A stretch of DNA of 40,085 nt from CAYXEN01 sp964464035 (GTDB lineage Bacteria; Krumholzibacteriota; Krumholzibacteriia; WVZY01). The first letter of the stretch is position 1; every line of letters starts with the position of its first letter. Positions 7,690-16,110 of this stretch are shown here, one piece after another. The translations under genes and the position numbers were made by a program. Under the pieces are notes generated by a model, which was not told where the DNA came from, did no database searches, and saw nothing but the letters and a program-made list of their open reading frames with translations. The stretch lies in assembly GCA_964464035.1 (NCBI GenBank), contig CAYXEN010000016.1, positions 1 to 40,085 of the forward strand. Reading direction: 5' to 3'.

Positions 7690-9327
7690 ATGGCAACAGA
7701 TCGAATGAAGAACTTATTCGACTACCGGGCGGCTTCGAGATCCGTTCATGCTTACATAATGGCCGCCCTGTTCCTGCTCCTCCTCGTCCACGTGCAAAGA
7801 GGCTGGGTTACGATCAAGGACGATGCTTTCATCACCTTCCGCTACGCCGAGCATCTAGCCGAGGGCAAGGGTATCGTCTGGAACCCCGGAGAAGGGCCGG
7901 TCGAGGGATACACGAACTTCCTCTTCATGGTCATCATGGCCGTTTTCGCCTTGTTCAAGGCCGATCTCGTCATCGCATCGAAGATCGTGAATCTGCTGTC
8001 GGCGATCGCAATCTTCTTCATGATCATCGAGATGATGAATCGCATCTACAAGGACCGACTGCTCTTGTATTTCGGGCTGTTTCTGTTCTCTTTCCCTTAT
8101 TTCACCGCCGCCCACGTGGCCGCCGGCCTGGAAACGATGTTCTACGCTATGCTCGTGACGCTCGCCGTCCTTCTCCTCCTCCGGCAACTGGAGGCATACA
8201 CGAGAAGGAGGAAGATCGTATTGACGGTGGTGATGTTGCTGCTCGGCTTGACGAGGCCCGAGGGCGTTCTCGTGGCCGGCGTGATAATGGCCCTGGAGTT
8301 CGCGCTGGTTCCGGAGGCGCGACGCAAGGACGGCATCAGGATCCTCCTGCTGTGCTATTTTCTGCCGGGCGTCGTCTACATGCTGGCAAGGCGCACGTAC
8401 TTTCACTATTGGCTCCCCAACCCGTTCTACATCAAGAAATCCACCAAGACCTTCTCTCTCGTCGGTCTCATGGAGCTTCAGGAATTCATCAAGGTGACGA
8501 AGATCTTCATCGGCCTGGCCCTGGTTCCGTTCATGTTCGGCAAAGCCCGCAAGCAACTCCTTGTCCTGTCGGCCGTGTTTCTCCCGTCCCTGGCCGTCTA
8601 CATGTTCTTCAGGCCCATGATGAACTATGCATTCAGGTATTATCAACCGTACTACGCATTGATGATTCCGGTCATGGCGGTTCCGCTGTACATGGCGTTG
8701 AACGTGTTGAGAAAATACATGCGCAAGGACGGATCCCCGGCCGGGAGGGCGCGCGTGGCCGAGGTCGGCGCTCTCGTCGTCGCCGTCTTGCTCCTGTGTC
8801 CATACATCAGGGGAAACTATTTCCAGTTCAAGTACTGGAGGCAGCAGGGGCCCAAGCTGCGCGACTGCCACATCTATATCGGCAAGCTCCTGGGCAGGTT
8901 CCCCGAGTACCGTAACAGATACATAGCGCTCGGGGACGCCGGGGCGATTTCATATTATTCGAAATGGAAGGTGCTCGACCTCGGCGGGTTGAACGACGTG
9001 TATCTGGCTCATCACGGGGAATCGATCGCCAGGGAGTTGGAAGTGTTCTCCACGCGTCTCGATCTCGATTACGTATTCGCGAAGGATCCGGCGGTGATCA
9101 TGCTCGCCTCGAGCAATCCGATGACGGTCGATCATTACGCGTCCCGGATACTGGCGGAGGATCCCCGCTTGAAGAGGTACAAGAAGGTCCTGGCCGTCGA
9201 GTACTCTCCCATGATCTACGAGATTCTGTACTTCAAGAAAGGGGATCCGCAGCTCGCCAAGCTGCGGATCGCTCTCGAAGAGTCCGCCCTGGCCCGGGGA
9301 GGCCGCAAGCTGAGGGTCAAGGATTGA
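7690..9327 (+). CDS. GT-C type membrane glycosyltransferase (ArnT/AftB-like)
   Basis: A 545-residue polytopic inner-membrane protein. A first helix lies at ~21-36, directly followed by the periplasmic loop signature KDDAFITFRYAEHLAEG (43-59) and NPGEGPVEGYTNFLF. This Asp-Asp loop and the GYTN motif are typical of lipid-phosphate-sugar-dependent GT-C transferases related to the arabinofuranosyltransferase/PMT group. About ten further hydrophobic segments follow, then a soluble C-terminal domain from ~375. It probably moves a sugar from a polyprenyl carrier to an envelope acceptor. ATG 7690 has only a weak purine stretch before it, and ATG 7705 is an alternative. Confidence 0.75.
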   Translation: MATDRMKNLFDYRAASRSVHAYIMAALFLLLLVHVQRGWVTIKDDAFITFRYAEHLAEGKGIVWNPGEGPVEGYTNFLFMVIMAVFALFKADLVIASKIVNLLSAIAIFFMIIEMMNRIYKDRLLLYFGLFLFSFPYFTAAHVAAGLETMFYAMLVTLAVLLLLRQLEAYTRRRKIVLTVVMLLLGLTRPEGVLVAGVIMALEFALVPEARRKDGIRILLLCYFLPGVVYMLARRTYFHYWLPNPFYIKKSTKTFSLVGLMELQEFIKVTKIFIGLALVPFMFGKARKQLLVLSAVFLPSLAVYMFFRPMMNYAFRYYQPYYALMIPVMAVPLYMALNVLRKYMRKDGSPAGRARVAEVGALVVAVLLLCPYIRGNYFQFKYWRQQGPKLRDCHIYIGKLLGRFPEYRNRYIALGDAGAISYYSKWKVLDLGGLNDVYLAHHGESIARELEVFSTRLDLDYVFAKDPAVIMLASSNPMTVDHYASRILAEDPRLKRYKKVLAVEYSPMIYEILYFKKGDPQLAKLRIALEESALARGGRKLRVKD

Positions 9328-9330
9328 CCC
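9314..9330. terminator. hairpin between convergent genes
   Basis: GGGTCAA and TTGACCC form a perfect 7-bp stem with a 3-base loop. It spans the glycosyltransferase stop, in a 13-bp convergent gap to the S9 peptidase. It could serve both strands, but T-runs are missing. Confidence 0.35.
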
Positions 9331-9340
9331 CCGGCGAAGC

Positions 9341-11476
9341 TTACTTCAGCCACTCGCCGATCCAGGACAGCACGGTTTTCCACCACAGCTCCGCGTTCAA
9401 GGGCTTCTGAACCCAGTGCCCCTCGTCGGGGAAGTAGAGCAGTTTCGCCGGGACTCCCTGTCTCTTCAAAGCCGTGAAGACCTGCAGGCCCTCGGCCAAG
9501 GGGACGCGGTAGTCCCTGCCGCCGTGGACGATCAGCATCGGCGTGTGGAAGTTCTCGGCATACGAATGCGGGGAGAATGTCTCGTAGGCCTTGGGATTCT
9601 CCCAGGGAGTTCCACCGAGATCCCACTCGGGGAACCAGAGTTCCTCGGTTGCGCCGTACATGCTCGTCAGGTTGTATACGCCGTCGTGGTTCACGAGGCA
9701 CTTGAAGGGGACCTTGAAAGCCTCCATGTGCCCCTCGATCCAGTTTATCATGTACCCGCCGAAGGATGCACCCGCGGCCGCGATCCGGTCGGCGTCGATC
9801 ATGTCGCCGTACTTCTCGAGCACGAACGCTTCGCCCTTGACTAGGTCCTCGAATACCTTGCCTCCCCAGTCGCGTGATATCTCGTCGGTGAATTCCTGGC
9901 CGTACCCGGTGCTCCCCCTCGGGTTGATCGCAACGACTACGTACCCGGGTGAAGCGAACATCTGGTAGTTCCAGCGCCAGTGAAAACTGTCGCTCCATGC
10001 ACCCTGCGGGCCGCCGTGAATGAGGAAGATCATCGGGTATTTCCTGCCTGCCTCGAATCCCGGGGGTTTGAGTAGGTATCCATGAACCTCGGTTCCGCCG
10101 GCGCCGGCGAAGGTGAATTCCTCGAGCGGGTTCATCGCCAGGTCGGCCAGCTTCCCGCTGTTTACCCTTGAAACGTTGCGGAAGCTCTTGGCCCTGAGCG
10201 AGCGGTCGGCCGTGAAGACCTCGTAGGGCATCGCGGCGCTCTGCTTGAGGAATGCGCATCTTCTCGCTCGGGGCGAGATGCTGAGAGAGGAGATGTACAT
10301 TCCGGAAGTGAGTTGCCTGGTTCGTTTGCTGTTTATGTCGACGAGGTAGACCGACACGTAGGCTTCGTCCTGGCACGTCACGTAGATCTTCTTGCCGTCC
10401 GGCGCCCAGGTGATGCCGCGCACGGATCGATCGAACTTGTCGGCCAGGTCGCGGCCTACGTCGAGAAACCTGTCGCGGCGGCGGTCATAGACCTTGAGCA
10501 GGTAACGATCGGATTCGAACCCCGGGCGGTCCATCGCCCGGTAGGCCAGGAACCTGCCGTCGGGGGAATAGACCGGGTAGTTGTCGTTCGCGGGGTTGGG
10601 CGTGAACCGTTTCCATCCGTCCGGGAACGTGGAGGATCCGCTCCCGGCGCTCGTCACTCGAGGAAAGGAAATGATGAATATGTCGTTGTTCGTGCTCGCA
10701 GCGGGCATGGGATCGGTATTGGCCACGACGGCTATTTCCTTCCCGTCCGGCGAGACTGCATAGTCGTGTCCGCTTCCCAGGGCCGTCGTGGGAACGTCGA
10801 AGCGGCCCGGCGTCAGATCCACGGGGTCGCCGCCGTGGATCGACGTCATGAAGACGTGCCTTCGCCTCTCCCCCACCCAGTGATCCCAGTGGCGGTAGAG
10901 CAGGTCCGTGATTATCCGCGCCTTCACCTTGTTTTTCTCCTGCTCGTCCAGGCGCGCCGCGTTGCATGAATCATCCGGACAATCGGGAAACACGCGGGAG
11001 GTGAAAAGGATGTGTTCGCCGTCGGGCATCCAGGCCGGGCCCGACGCGCCGGTGGACAGGTCGGTCACCTGCCGCGCCTCGCCTCCCGAGAGGGGAAGCA
11101 ACCATATCTGCGGCTCTCCGGACCGCGAGGAGGTGAAGGCGATGAACCTTCCGTCGGGGGAGAAGCGCGGTTGGGAATCGCTCTCGGGGCTGTTCGTGAG
11201 TTGCCTTACCTCTCCACCTTCGATGGGAGCGAGATATATGTCGCTGTTTCCCTCGTTGGTTTCCTTGTCGTAGTACGTGACGACGAAGGCCACGTTCATC
11301 CCGTCGGGGGACACCTGGGGGTCCGATACTCTCCCCAGCGCGATGAAGTCGTCGAAAGTGATTGCGTGGGGGGCGGACAGGCCGGGCTGCGGAACCATGC
11401 CGGCCAAGAACGAGCCGAGGAGCAAAGTCCCCCGGAAGGCGAGTGACCTGAGAGAAATTGATACTTTACGAGTCAT
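9341..11476 (-). CDS. secreted S9 family peptidase (prolyl oligopeptidase/DPP-like)
   Basis: A 711-residue serine peptidase with an N-terminal signal peptide (~1-34, ending near GLSAPHA). A beta-propeller of TolB/WD40-like repeats follows, with repeated SPDG motifs (VSPDGMN, FSPDGRF, YSPDGRF, WAPDGKK). The C-terminal alpha/beta-hydrolase domain carries GASFGGY (Ser571), GGRDYRVP (Asp655) and DEGHW (His687), the expected triad. The start ATG at 11476 has AAAGGAG seven bases before it; the frame runs further upstream without support. It probably degrades peptides in the periplasm or outside the cell. A strong promoter candidate lies 60-90 bp upstream. Confidence 0.9.
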   Translation of the reverse strand: MTRKVSISLRSLAFRGTLLLGSFLAGMVPQPGLSAPHAITFDDFIALGRVSDPQVSPDGMNVAFVVTYYDKETNEGNSDIYLAPIEGGEVRQLTNSPESDSQPRFSPDGRFIAFTSSRSGEPQIWLLPLSGGEARQVTDLSTGASGPAWMPDGEHILFTSRVFPDCPDDSCNAARLDEQEKNKVKARIITDLLYRHWDHWVGERRRHVFMTSIHGGDPVDLTPGRFDVPTTALGSGHDYAVSPDGKEIAVVANTDPMPAASTNNDIFIISFPRVTSAGSGSSTFPDGWKRFTPNPANDNYPVYSPDGRFLAYRAMDRPGFESDRYLLKVYDRRRDRFLDVGRDLADKFDRSVRGITWAPDGKKIYVTCQDEAYVSVYLVDINSKRTRQLTSGMYISSLSISPRARRCAFLKQSAAMPYEVFTADRSLRAKSFRNVSRVNSGKLADLAMNPLEEFTFAGAGGTEVHGYLLKPPGFEAGRKYPMIFLIHGGPQGAWSDSFHWRWNYQMFASPGYVVVAINPRGSTGYGQEFTDEISRDWGGKVFEDLVKGEAFVLEKYGDMIDADRIAAAGASFGGYMINWIEGHMEAFKVPFKCLVNHDGVYNLTSMYGATEELWFPEWDLGGTPWENPKAYETFSPHSYAENFHTPMLIVHGGRDYRVPLAEGLQVFTALKRQGVPAKLLYFPDEGHWVQKPLNAELWWKTVLSWIGEWLK

Positions 11477-11537
11477 GACGATTCTCCTTTGGTATTCGAT
11501 GGGTTCGGTCGCTGGGTAGTTCGGAGTTGTTCCAAGC

Positions 11538-11566
11538 ATTATCACGCAGGTCGCGCCGCATATCAA
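11538..11566 (-). promoter_or_regulatory. sigma70-type promoter for the S9 peptidase
   Basis: On the minus strand TTGATA (11566-11561) and GATAAT (11543-11538) are 17 bases apart, each matching five of six consensus bases. The predicted transcript would start near 11531, giving a ~55-base leader before the ATG at 11476. Confidence 0.6.
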
Positions 11567-11676
11567 TCTACTTTTGCGGTATGCGGGCCTCGCCTGCATC
11601 TTTGCGCCGGCCAGGAATACCTTGCCCGATGTCCACCGCGGCATTACTATCAAGACGGTGCTCGAAAGAGGTGATC

Positions 11677-13161
11677 ATGGCCAGAACGAGAACGGAAAAG
11701 GACACGCTCGGCGAAGTCAAGGTGCCGGCCGGGAGATACTACGGGGCTCAGACGCAGAGAGCCGTGGAGAATTTCCCCATAAGCGGGCTGCGCCTGCAGA
11801 AGGCGTTCATAAAGGCTCAGGCGGTGATAAAGAAGAGCGCCGCCAGGGCGAACATGGACGCCGGCGCGTTGGACGGAAAGATCGCGGCCGCCATAATCGA
11901 GGCGGCCGACGAGGTGCTCGCCGGACGTTTCGAAGACGAGTTCGTCGTCGACGTATACCAGGCGGGCGCCGGAACCTCCCAGAACATGAACATGAACGAG
12001 GTGATCGCAAACCGCGCCGAGGAGATTCTCGGGGGAAAGAAGGGGAAGTACAAGTACGTTCACCCCAATGACCACGTGAACATGGCGCAGTCGACCAACG
12101 ATACGATTCACACGGCCGTACACGTGAGCGCGGCGATCGAGACCCGCGACGAACTTCTCCCGTCCCTCGACGTGCTGGCCGGAGAACTGCGTAAGAAAGC
12201 CAGGTCTTTCGACAAGATCGTGAAATGCGGCCGCACCCACCTGCAGGACGCGGTTCCGATAAGGATGGGGCAGGTCTTCGGGGCTTACGCCTCGATGCTG
12301 GAGCACGACCGCGCCAGGCTCGAGCGGTGCCTCGAGGGATTGAAGGAGCTACCGATCGGGGGGACGGCGGTGGGGACCGGTTTGAACACGCCCCCCGGCT
12401 ACCGCGAGAAGATCCTGCGTTACATGAGCGAAGAGAGCGGGATGGACTTCAGGAGCGCGCACGACATGGTGGAGGCGATGCAGTCGTTCGATGCGGTGGT
12501 GGATTTTTCGGGTGCCCTGCGCGTTCTCGCCACGAGCCTGAAGAAGATAGCGGACGATTTCAGGCTGATGGGATCAGGTCCCAGGACCGGCTTGGGGGAA
12601 CTCGAGCTTCCCGCCGTGCAGCCCGGTTCCTCGATCATGCCGGGCAAGGTGAATCCCGTCATGGCGGAGATGCTGGACATGGTCGCCTTCCAGGTGTTCG
12701 GGTGCGACACGACGATCGCGCAAGCGGCGCAGGCCGGCCAACTCGAGCTGAACGTCATGATGCCGGTGATCGGCTACAATCTTCTGCACGCGATCGCCAT
12801 ACTGTCTTCGAGCATGAGAGCGTTCGCGATGCGCTGCGTGAGGGGAGTCAAGGTCGATCGCGAGAAGTGTCGCCTTCACGCGGAGAGGAGCGCGACGCTC
12901 GCCACCGCCTTGAGCCCGGCGATCGGCTATCACAAGGCGGCGGAGCTGGCGCGTGAAGCGCTCGTCAAGAACATGCTTCTCCGCGATCTCGCCGCTGCGA
13001 AGAACATCATGTCGAAACGGGAGCTCGATGAACTACTCGACCTCTACAAGATGACCGAGGGTCTCTCGGGTGCTCCATCCACCGCAAAGGCGATGAGTCG
13101 TCGAGGCGGGGCGCGCGCCGGCGGAAAGGCGATGCGAAAGGCCAAGAAACGCCGATCCTGA
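11677..13161 (+). CDS. aspartase/fumarase superfamily lyase (class II fumarase or aspartate ammonia-lyase)
   Basis: A 494-residue cytoplasmic homotetrameric-type lyase of the fumarase/aspartase superfamily. Signatures in order: YYGAQTQRA (21-29), GAGTSQNMNMNE (97-108), HPNDHVNMAQSTND (129-142), GRTHLQDAVP (185-194) and the flexible catalytic loop GSSIMPGKVNP (317-327). The HPND motif matches the second (B) site of class II fumarases. The AGQLELNVMMPVI stretch and the overall N-terminus look more like aspartate ammonia-lyase. I therefore leave the substrate open between malate/fumarate and aspartate. A GAAAGAGG-type site supports ATG 11677. The last ~22 residues form an unusual Arg/Lys/Gly-rich tail. 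Confidence 0.85.
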   Translation: MARTRTEKDTLGEVKVPAGRYYGAQTQRAVENFPISGLRLQKAFIKAQAVIKKSAARANMDAGALDGKIAAAIIEAADEVLAGRFEDEFVVDVYQAGAGTSQNMNMNEVIANRAEEILGGKKGKYKYVHPNDHVNMAQSTNDTIHTAVHVSAAIETRDELLPSLDVLAGELRKKARSFDKIVKCGRTHLQDAVPIRMGQVFGAYASMLEHDRARLERCLEGLKELPIGGTAVGTGLNTPPGYREKILRYMSEESGMDFRSAHDMVEAMQSFDAVVDFSGALRVLATSLKKIADDFRLMGSGPRTGLGELELPAVQPGSSIMPGKVNPVMAEMLDMVAFQVFGCDTTIAQAAQAGQLELNVMMPVIGYNLLHAIAILSSSMRAFAMRCVRGVKVDREKCRLHAERSATLATALSPAIGYHKAAELAREALVKNMLLRDLAAAKNIMSKRELDELLDLYKMTEGLSGAPSTAKAMSRRGGARAGGKAMRKAKKRRS

Positions 13162-13366
13162 GCCCGGCCCAAGGCGTCCGCTCCTCGGCTCCTCCCGTCC
13201 GCTCTCGTAACCTCTGATGCGCCAGCCGATTATATCTTTGAGGATCCATCTGTAATCTAATCTCCCCGATGATCACTAACCTTTGAAAAGCCGGGGTGAG
13301 TCTTCGACATCATTCTTCCGGCGGCCGAACAGAATAAACGCGAAAGCAATATCGAGGAGGAAACGG

Positions 13367-14593
13367 ATGTTCCGGAAAAAAAGCAAAGATGCGCATGAAG
13401 ATCGCGAAGCTCCCGGCGGGCGGAACGCCGCCGAAGAGAAAAGCGTGACGTGGACGGCGAAGGGTCGATGGAGCATGGCTCTCGTACCTGCGTTGATCGC
13501 GTTTTCGGTTCTCGCGCTCAGCCTGCTCGGGGGATGTACCAACGACGACCCGACTTTCACCGACATCGAGAAAAAGTTCGACGACGTACCCGGCTTCGAT
13601 TTTACGTTGCCGTGTCCGGTTGCGGATTTCTTCCCGAATCTCCTTTTTGCAAGCAACGTACCCCGCGACGGCATCCCGTCGATAGATCACCCGACGTTTT
13701 CCGCCGTGTCGGAGGCGTCGTGGCTCACCGGCGATGACCGGGTTCTGGGAGTCGTCCTGGACGGACAGGCGTACGCGGCCCCGATCCGTATAATGGTCTG
13801 GCACGAAGCGCTGAACATTGCTTCGGCATCCGGCAAGAAGACAGTGACCTATTGTCCGCTCACCTTCTCGGGCATAAGCTTCGATCTCGAGGCGACGTTC
13901 CCGGGAATGAACCAGTCCGCGGGGGTCTCGGGGTTGCTGTACAACAGCAACTTGGTACTCTACGACCGCAGGACGGACAGCTTCTGGACCCAGATGAGCG
14001 GCAGCGCCTACGCGGGCTCGTCCGCGGGAGAATGCCTGGATATCATACCGACCCTGGATACGACCCTGCGGTTCTGGAAGACGCTTCACCCCGACACGAA
14101 GGTTCTCGACAGGCCGGGCAAACCTTCGTCCTGGGGCAAGTATAGTATCAATCCATACGGCACCTATTGGTCGATAGACGACGTCATCTACCCCGTTCCA
14201 CGCCCGCTGGACGGTCGGTTGCCGCCCAAGGCATGGGTCCTCGGCGTGCTCGCCGACACGGGAGCGAAGGCTTACCCCATTTTCGATGCACCCGTCGTGA
14301 ACGACTCGCTCCCCGGCGTTCCCTTCGTAGTGTTCAACAAGCGCTCGGAGAAGACGCTCGTGGCCTACAAGGCGTGGGTGGTGGATGGTGAGAGGCTCGT
14401 TTTCAGTTTCAAGGAAAGAATCGGCGAAATGCCCACCTACACGGACGACCGAACGGGATCCACCTGGAATTTCAAAGGGGAGTGCATAGCCGGTCCCCTC
14501 GCGGGAAGCGTGCTGGAGCGGATGCCTTCCTACCTTGCTTTCTACTTCGCATGGTGGAGTTATTTCCCGGATACGGAAGTCTATGTCCAGTAA
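13367..14593 (+). CDS. DUF3179 lipoprotein (copy 1)
   Basis: A 408-residue lipoprotein. An unusually long basic cytoplasmic leader (~34 residues) precedes a hydrophobic helix and the lipobox LLGGC (Cys57). The mature part matches DUF3179: VTYCPLTFSG, GVSGLLYNSNLVLYDRRT, SFWTQMSG and, later, LADTGAKAYP. The family function is unknown. GAGGAGG six bases before ATG 13367 fixes the start. Its stop overlaps the next gene, so the two are probably translated together. A second DUF3179 lipoprotein of similar build lies at 18554-19819. The conserved Cys in TYCPL suggests redox or metal chemistry, but that is inference. Confidence 0.85.
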   Translation: MFRKKSKDAHEDREAPGGRNAAEEKSVTWTAKGRWSMALVPALIAFSVLALSLLGGCTNDDPTFTDIEKKFDDVPGFDFTLPCPVADFFPNLLFASNVPRDGIPSIDHPTFSAVSEASWLTGDDRVLGVVLDGQAYAAPIRIMVWHEALNIASASGKKTVTYCPLTFSGISFDLEATFPGMNQSAGVSGLLYNSNLVLYDRRTDSFWTQMSGSAYAGSSAGECLDIIPTLDTTLRFWKTLHPDTKVLDRPGKPSSWGKYSINPYGTYWSIDDVIYPVPRPLDGRLPPKAWVLGVLADTGAKAYPIFDAPVVNDSLPGVPFVVFNKRSEKTLVAYKAWVVDGERLVFSFKERIGEMPTYTDDRTGSTWNFKGECIAGPLAGSVLERMPSYLAFYFAWWSYFPDTEVYVQ

Positions 14594-15494
14594 ATTGAAA
14601 GTCGATCCGCGCATGATGATCGTGGTCCTGGCGTCGTTCTTGTTCGCCTCGCCGGCGCGCGACGCGGCCGCCGGTGCATGGATCATCGAACGGGGGCGGT
14701 TGGAAACGAAACTTCTGTTCTTCTTGCACTCGACGGACGAGGAATTCATCCTGACTCCCAGAATCGTCGGGGCGCAGACCTTCGAGAGCGGGACCCGGTT
14801 GCCGTACTCCTTCGGCGGCGAGAGCATATCACGTGCTTACATTCTCGCCTTCCGCTACGGGCTGCTCGAGAGTCTCGAGTTGGGAACCAGCTTTTCCTAC
14901 TACGACCTGAGCTTCAACGACGACGGCGGCGACAGGCGGAACACCGGCCCCGGGGACCTGTTCATGCATGCTTCTTACCAGGTCGCGCGCGATCCCTTCG
15001 CCCTTCTCGTTCGCGGGGGCGTGAAGGCGCCCACCGGCGAGTTCGACATCGATCCCGAGCGGGTTCCCTTGAGCGAGAATCAATGGGATCTGGAAGGATC
15101 GGCGGCGCTCGGGAAATCCTTTTATCCCCTCCCCGTCTACGTGGGAGTCGAAGGCGGTTACCGCTACCGTTTCGAAAACACGCGGACCAGGGTCAAGCCC
15201 GGCAACGAGTTCTTCTTTTCCGCCGAGGTCGGCGGGTCGCCCATCGACTTCATCGCCGTCAAGGTGCTCTTGGAGGGGCTCTTCGCTGCCGAAAGGGTGA
15301 GCAGGGAATTCGGCATACCGGTGAGAAACGCCGAAGGGAGACAGCTCGTGAGCCTGTCTCCCTATCTCACGTTGAAGCCTTCCGCCGGCGTTTTCCTCGA
15401 AGCGGGCGCCAAGTTCCTCCTCGCCGGCAAGGACTACCCGGCCGGAATTCAATTCATCACCGCCCTGGGGTGGAGCACGAGTTTCGGCAGATGA
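14583..15494 (+). CDS. outer-membrane beta-barrel protein
   Basis: A 303-residue exported protein whose start overlaps the DUF3179 stop by 11 bases (ATG 14583; ATG 14613 is an alternative). A signal peptide ends near ARDAAAGA (~30). The rest alternates hydrophobic and polar residues in strands, for example ISRAYILAFRYGLLESLELGTS and GVFLEAGAKFLLAG. It contains VRGGVKAPTGEF, which is typical of transporter-like barrels of the phenol-degradation MetA/SphA-like group. It ends in an aromatic/Arg C-terminus (STSFGR) rather than the classic Phe. Co-translation with the DUF3179 lipoprotein suggests the two act together at the outer membrane. Confidence 0.7.
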   Translation: MSSKLKVDPRMMIVVLASFLFASPARDAAAGAWIIERGRLETKLLFFLHSTDEEFILTPRIVGAQTFESGTRLPYSFGGESISRAYILAFRYGLLESLELGTSFSYYDLSFNDDGGDRRNTGPGDLFMHASYQVARDPFALLVRGGVKAPTGEFDIDPERVPLSENQWDLEGSAALGKSFYPLPVYVGVEGGYRYRFENTRTRVKPGNEFFFSAEVGGSPIDFIAVKVLLEGLFAAERVSREFGIPVRNAEGRQLVSLSPYLTLKPSAGVFLEAGAKFLLAGKDYPAGIQFITALGWSTSFGR

Positions 15495-15556
15495 CGATCG
15501 GTCTATTCCGCGGGCGCGGCGGTGCTTCGAAAGCCGGCGCTCGTCAGGTTCGGCGT

Positions 15557-16072
15557 CTATTGCGCAGGCGTGGCTGGCGGAGTGTAGACCCGCTGGCCGA
15601 GCTCGGTATCCACCATGAAAAGACCGCTCTTCGAATCGCCCACGAGACGCAGCTTCTTTATTATTGCGAGCGCGGCGGCCTCCTCCTCGACCTGCTCGTT
15701 TATGAACCACTGGAGAAATACCTTGGCCGCCTGGTCGTTCTCGGCTTGCGCCAGGGCCATGAGATCATTGAAGCGCGATGAGATCACCTTTTCGTGTTCG
15801 TACGCCGCCTCGAAGGCGTCAAGCGGGGATTTCCATTCCTTCTGGGGTTCCTCGACGGCGAGCAGGTGGGGCCTGCCGTCGCGCTCGTTGATGTAGTCGT
15901 AGATCTTTATCGCGTGAAAGAGTTCCTCCTGCGCCTGGACGCGCATCCAGTTGGCGGCGCCGACCAGGTCGATCGATTCGAAATACGCCGACATGGCGAG
16001 ATACAGATAAGAGGAAAGGAGCTCCCAGTTTATCTGTTCGTTGAGCGCCGTCTCCATTTTTTCGGAAATCAT
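15557..16072 (-). CDS. ftnA: bacterial ferritin
   Basis: A 171-residue non-heme ferritin that stores iron after ferroxidation of Fe(II). All ferroxidase-centre residues fall at E. coli FtnA numbering: Glu17 (NWELL), Glu50 and His53 (EELFH), Glu94 (YEHE), Gln127 and Glu130 (NEQVEEE). AAGGAGG upstream of ATG 16072 sets the start. It lies 38 bp after the flavoprotein/polyferredoxin fusion on the same strand and is probably co-transcribed with it, which links iron storage to an electron-transfer module. Confidence 0.93.
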   Translation of the reverse strand: MISEKMETALNEQINWELLSSYLYLAMSAYFESIDLVGAANWMRVQAQEELFHAIKIYDYINERDGRPHLLAVEEPQKEWKSPLDAFEAAYEHEKVISSRFNDLMALAQAENDQAAKVFLQWFINEQVEEEAAALAIIKKLRLVGDSKSGLFMVDTELGQRVYTPPATPAQ

Positions 16073-16110
16073 GCGAGCCTCCTTTTTATGGCGTCGGGTT
16101 TCTTGAAACG

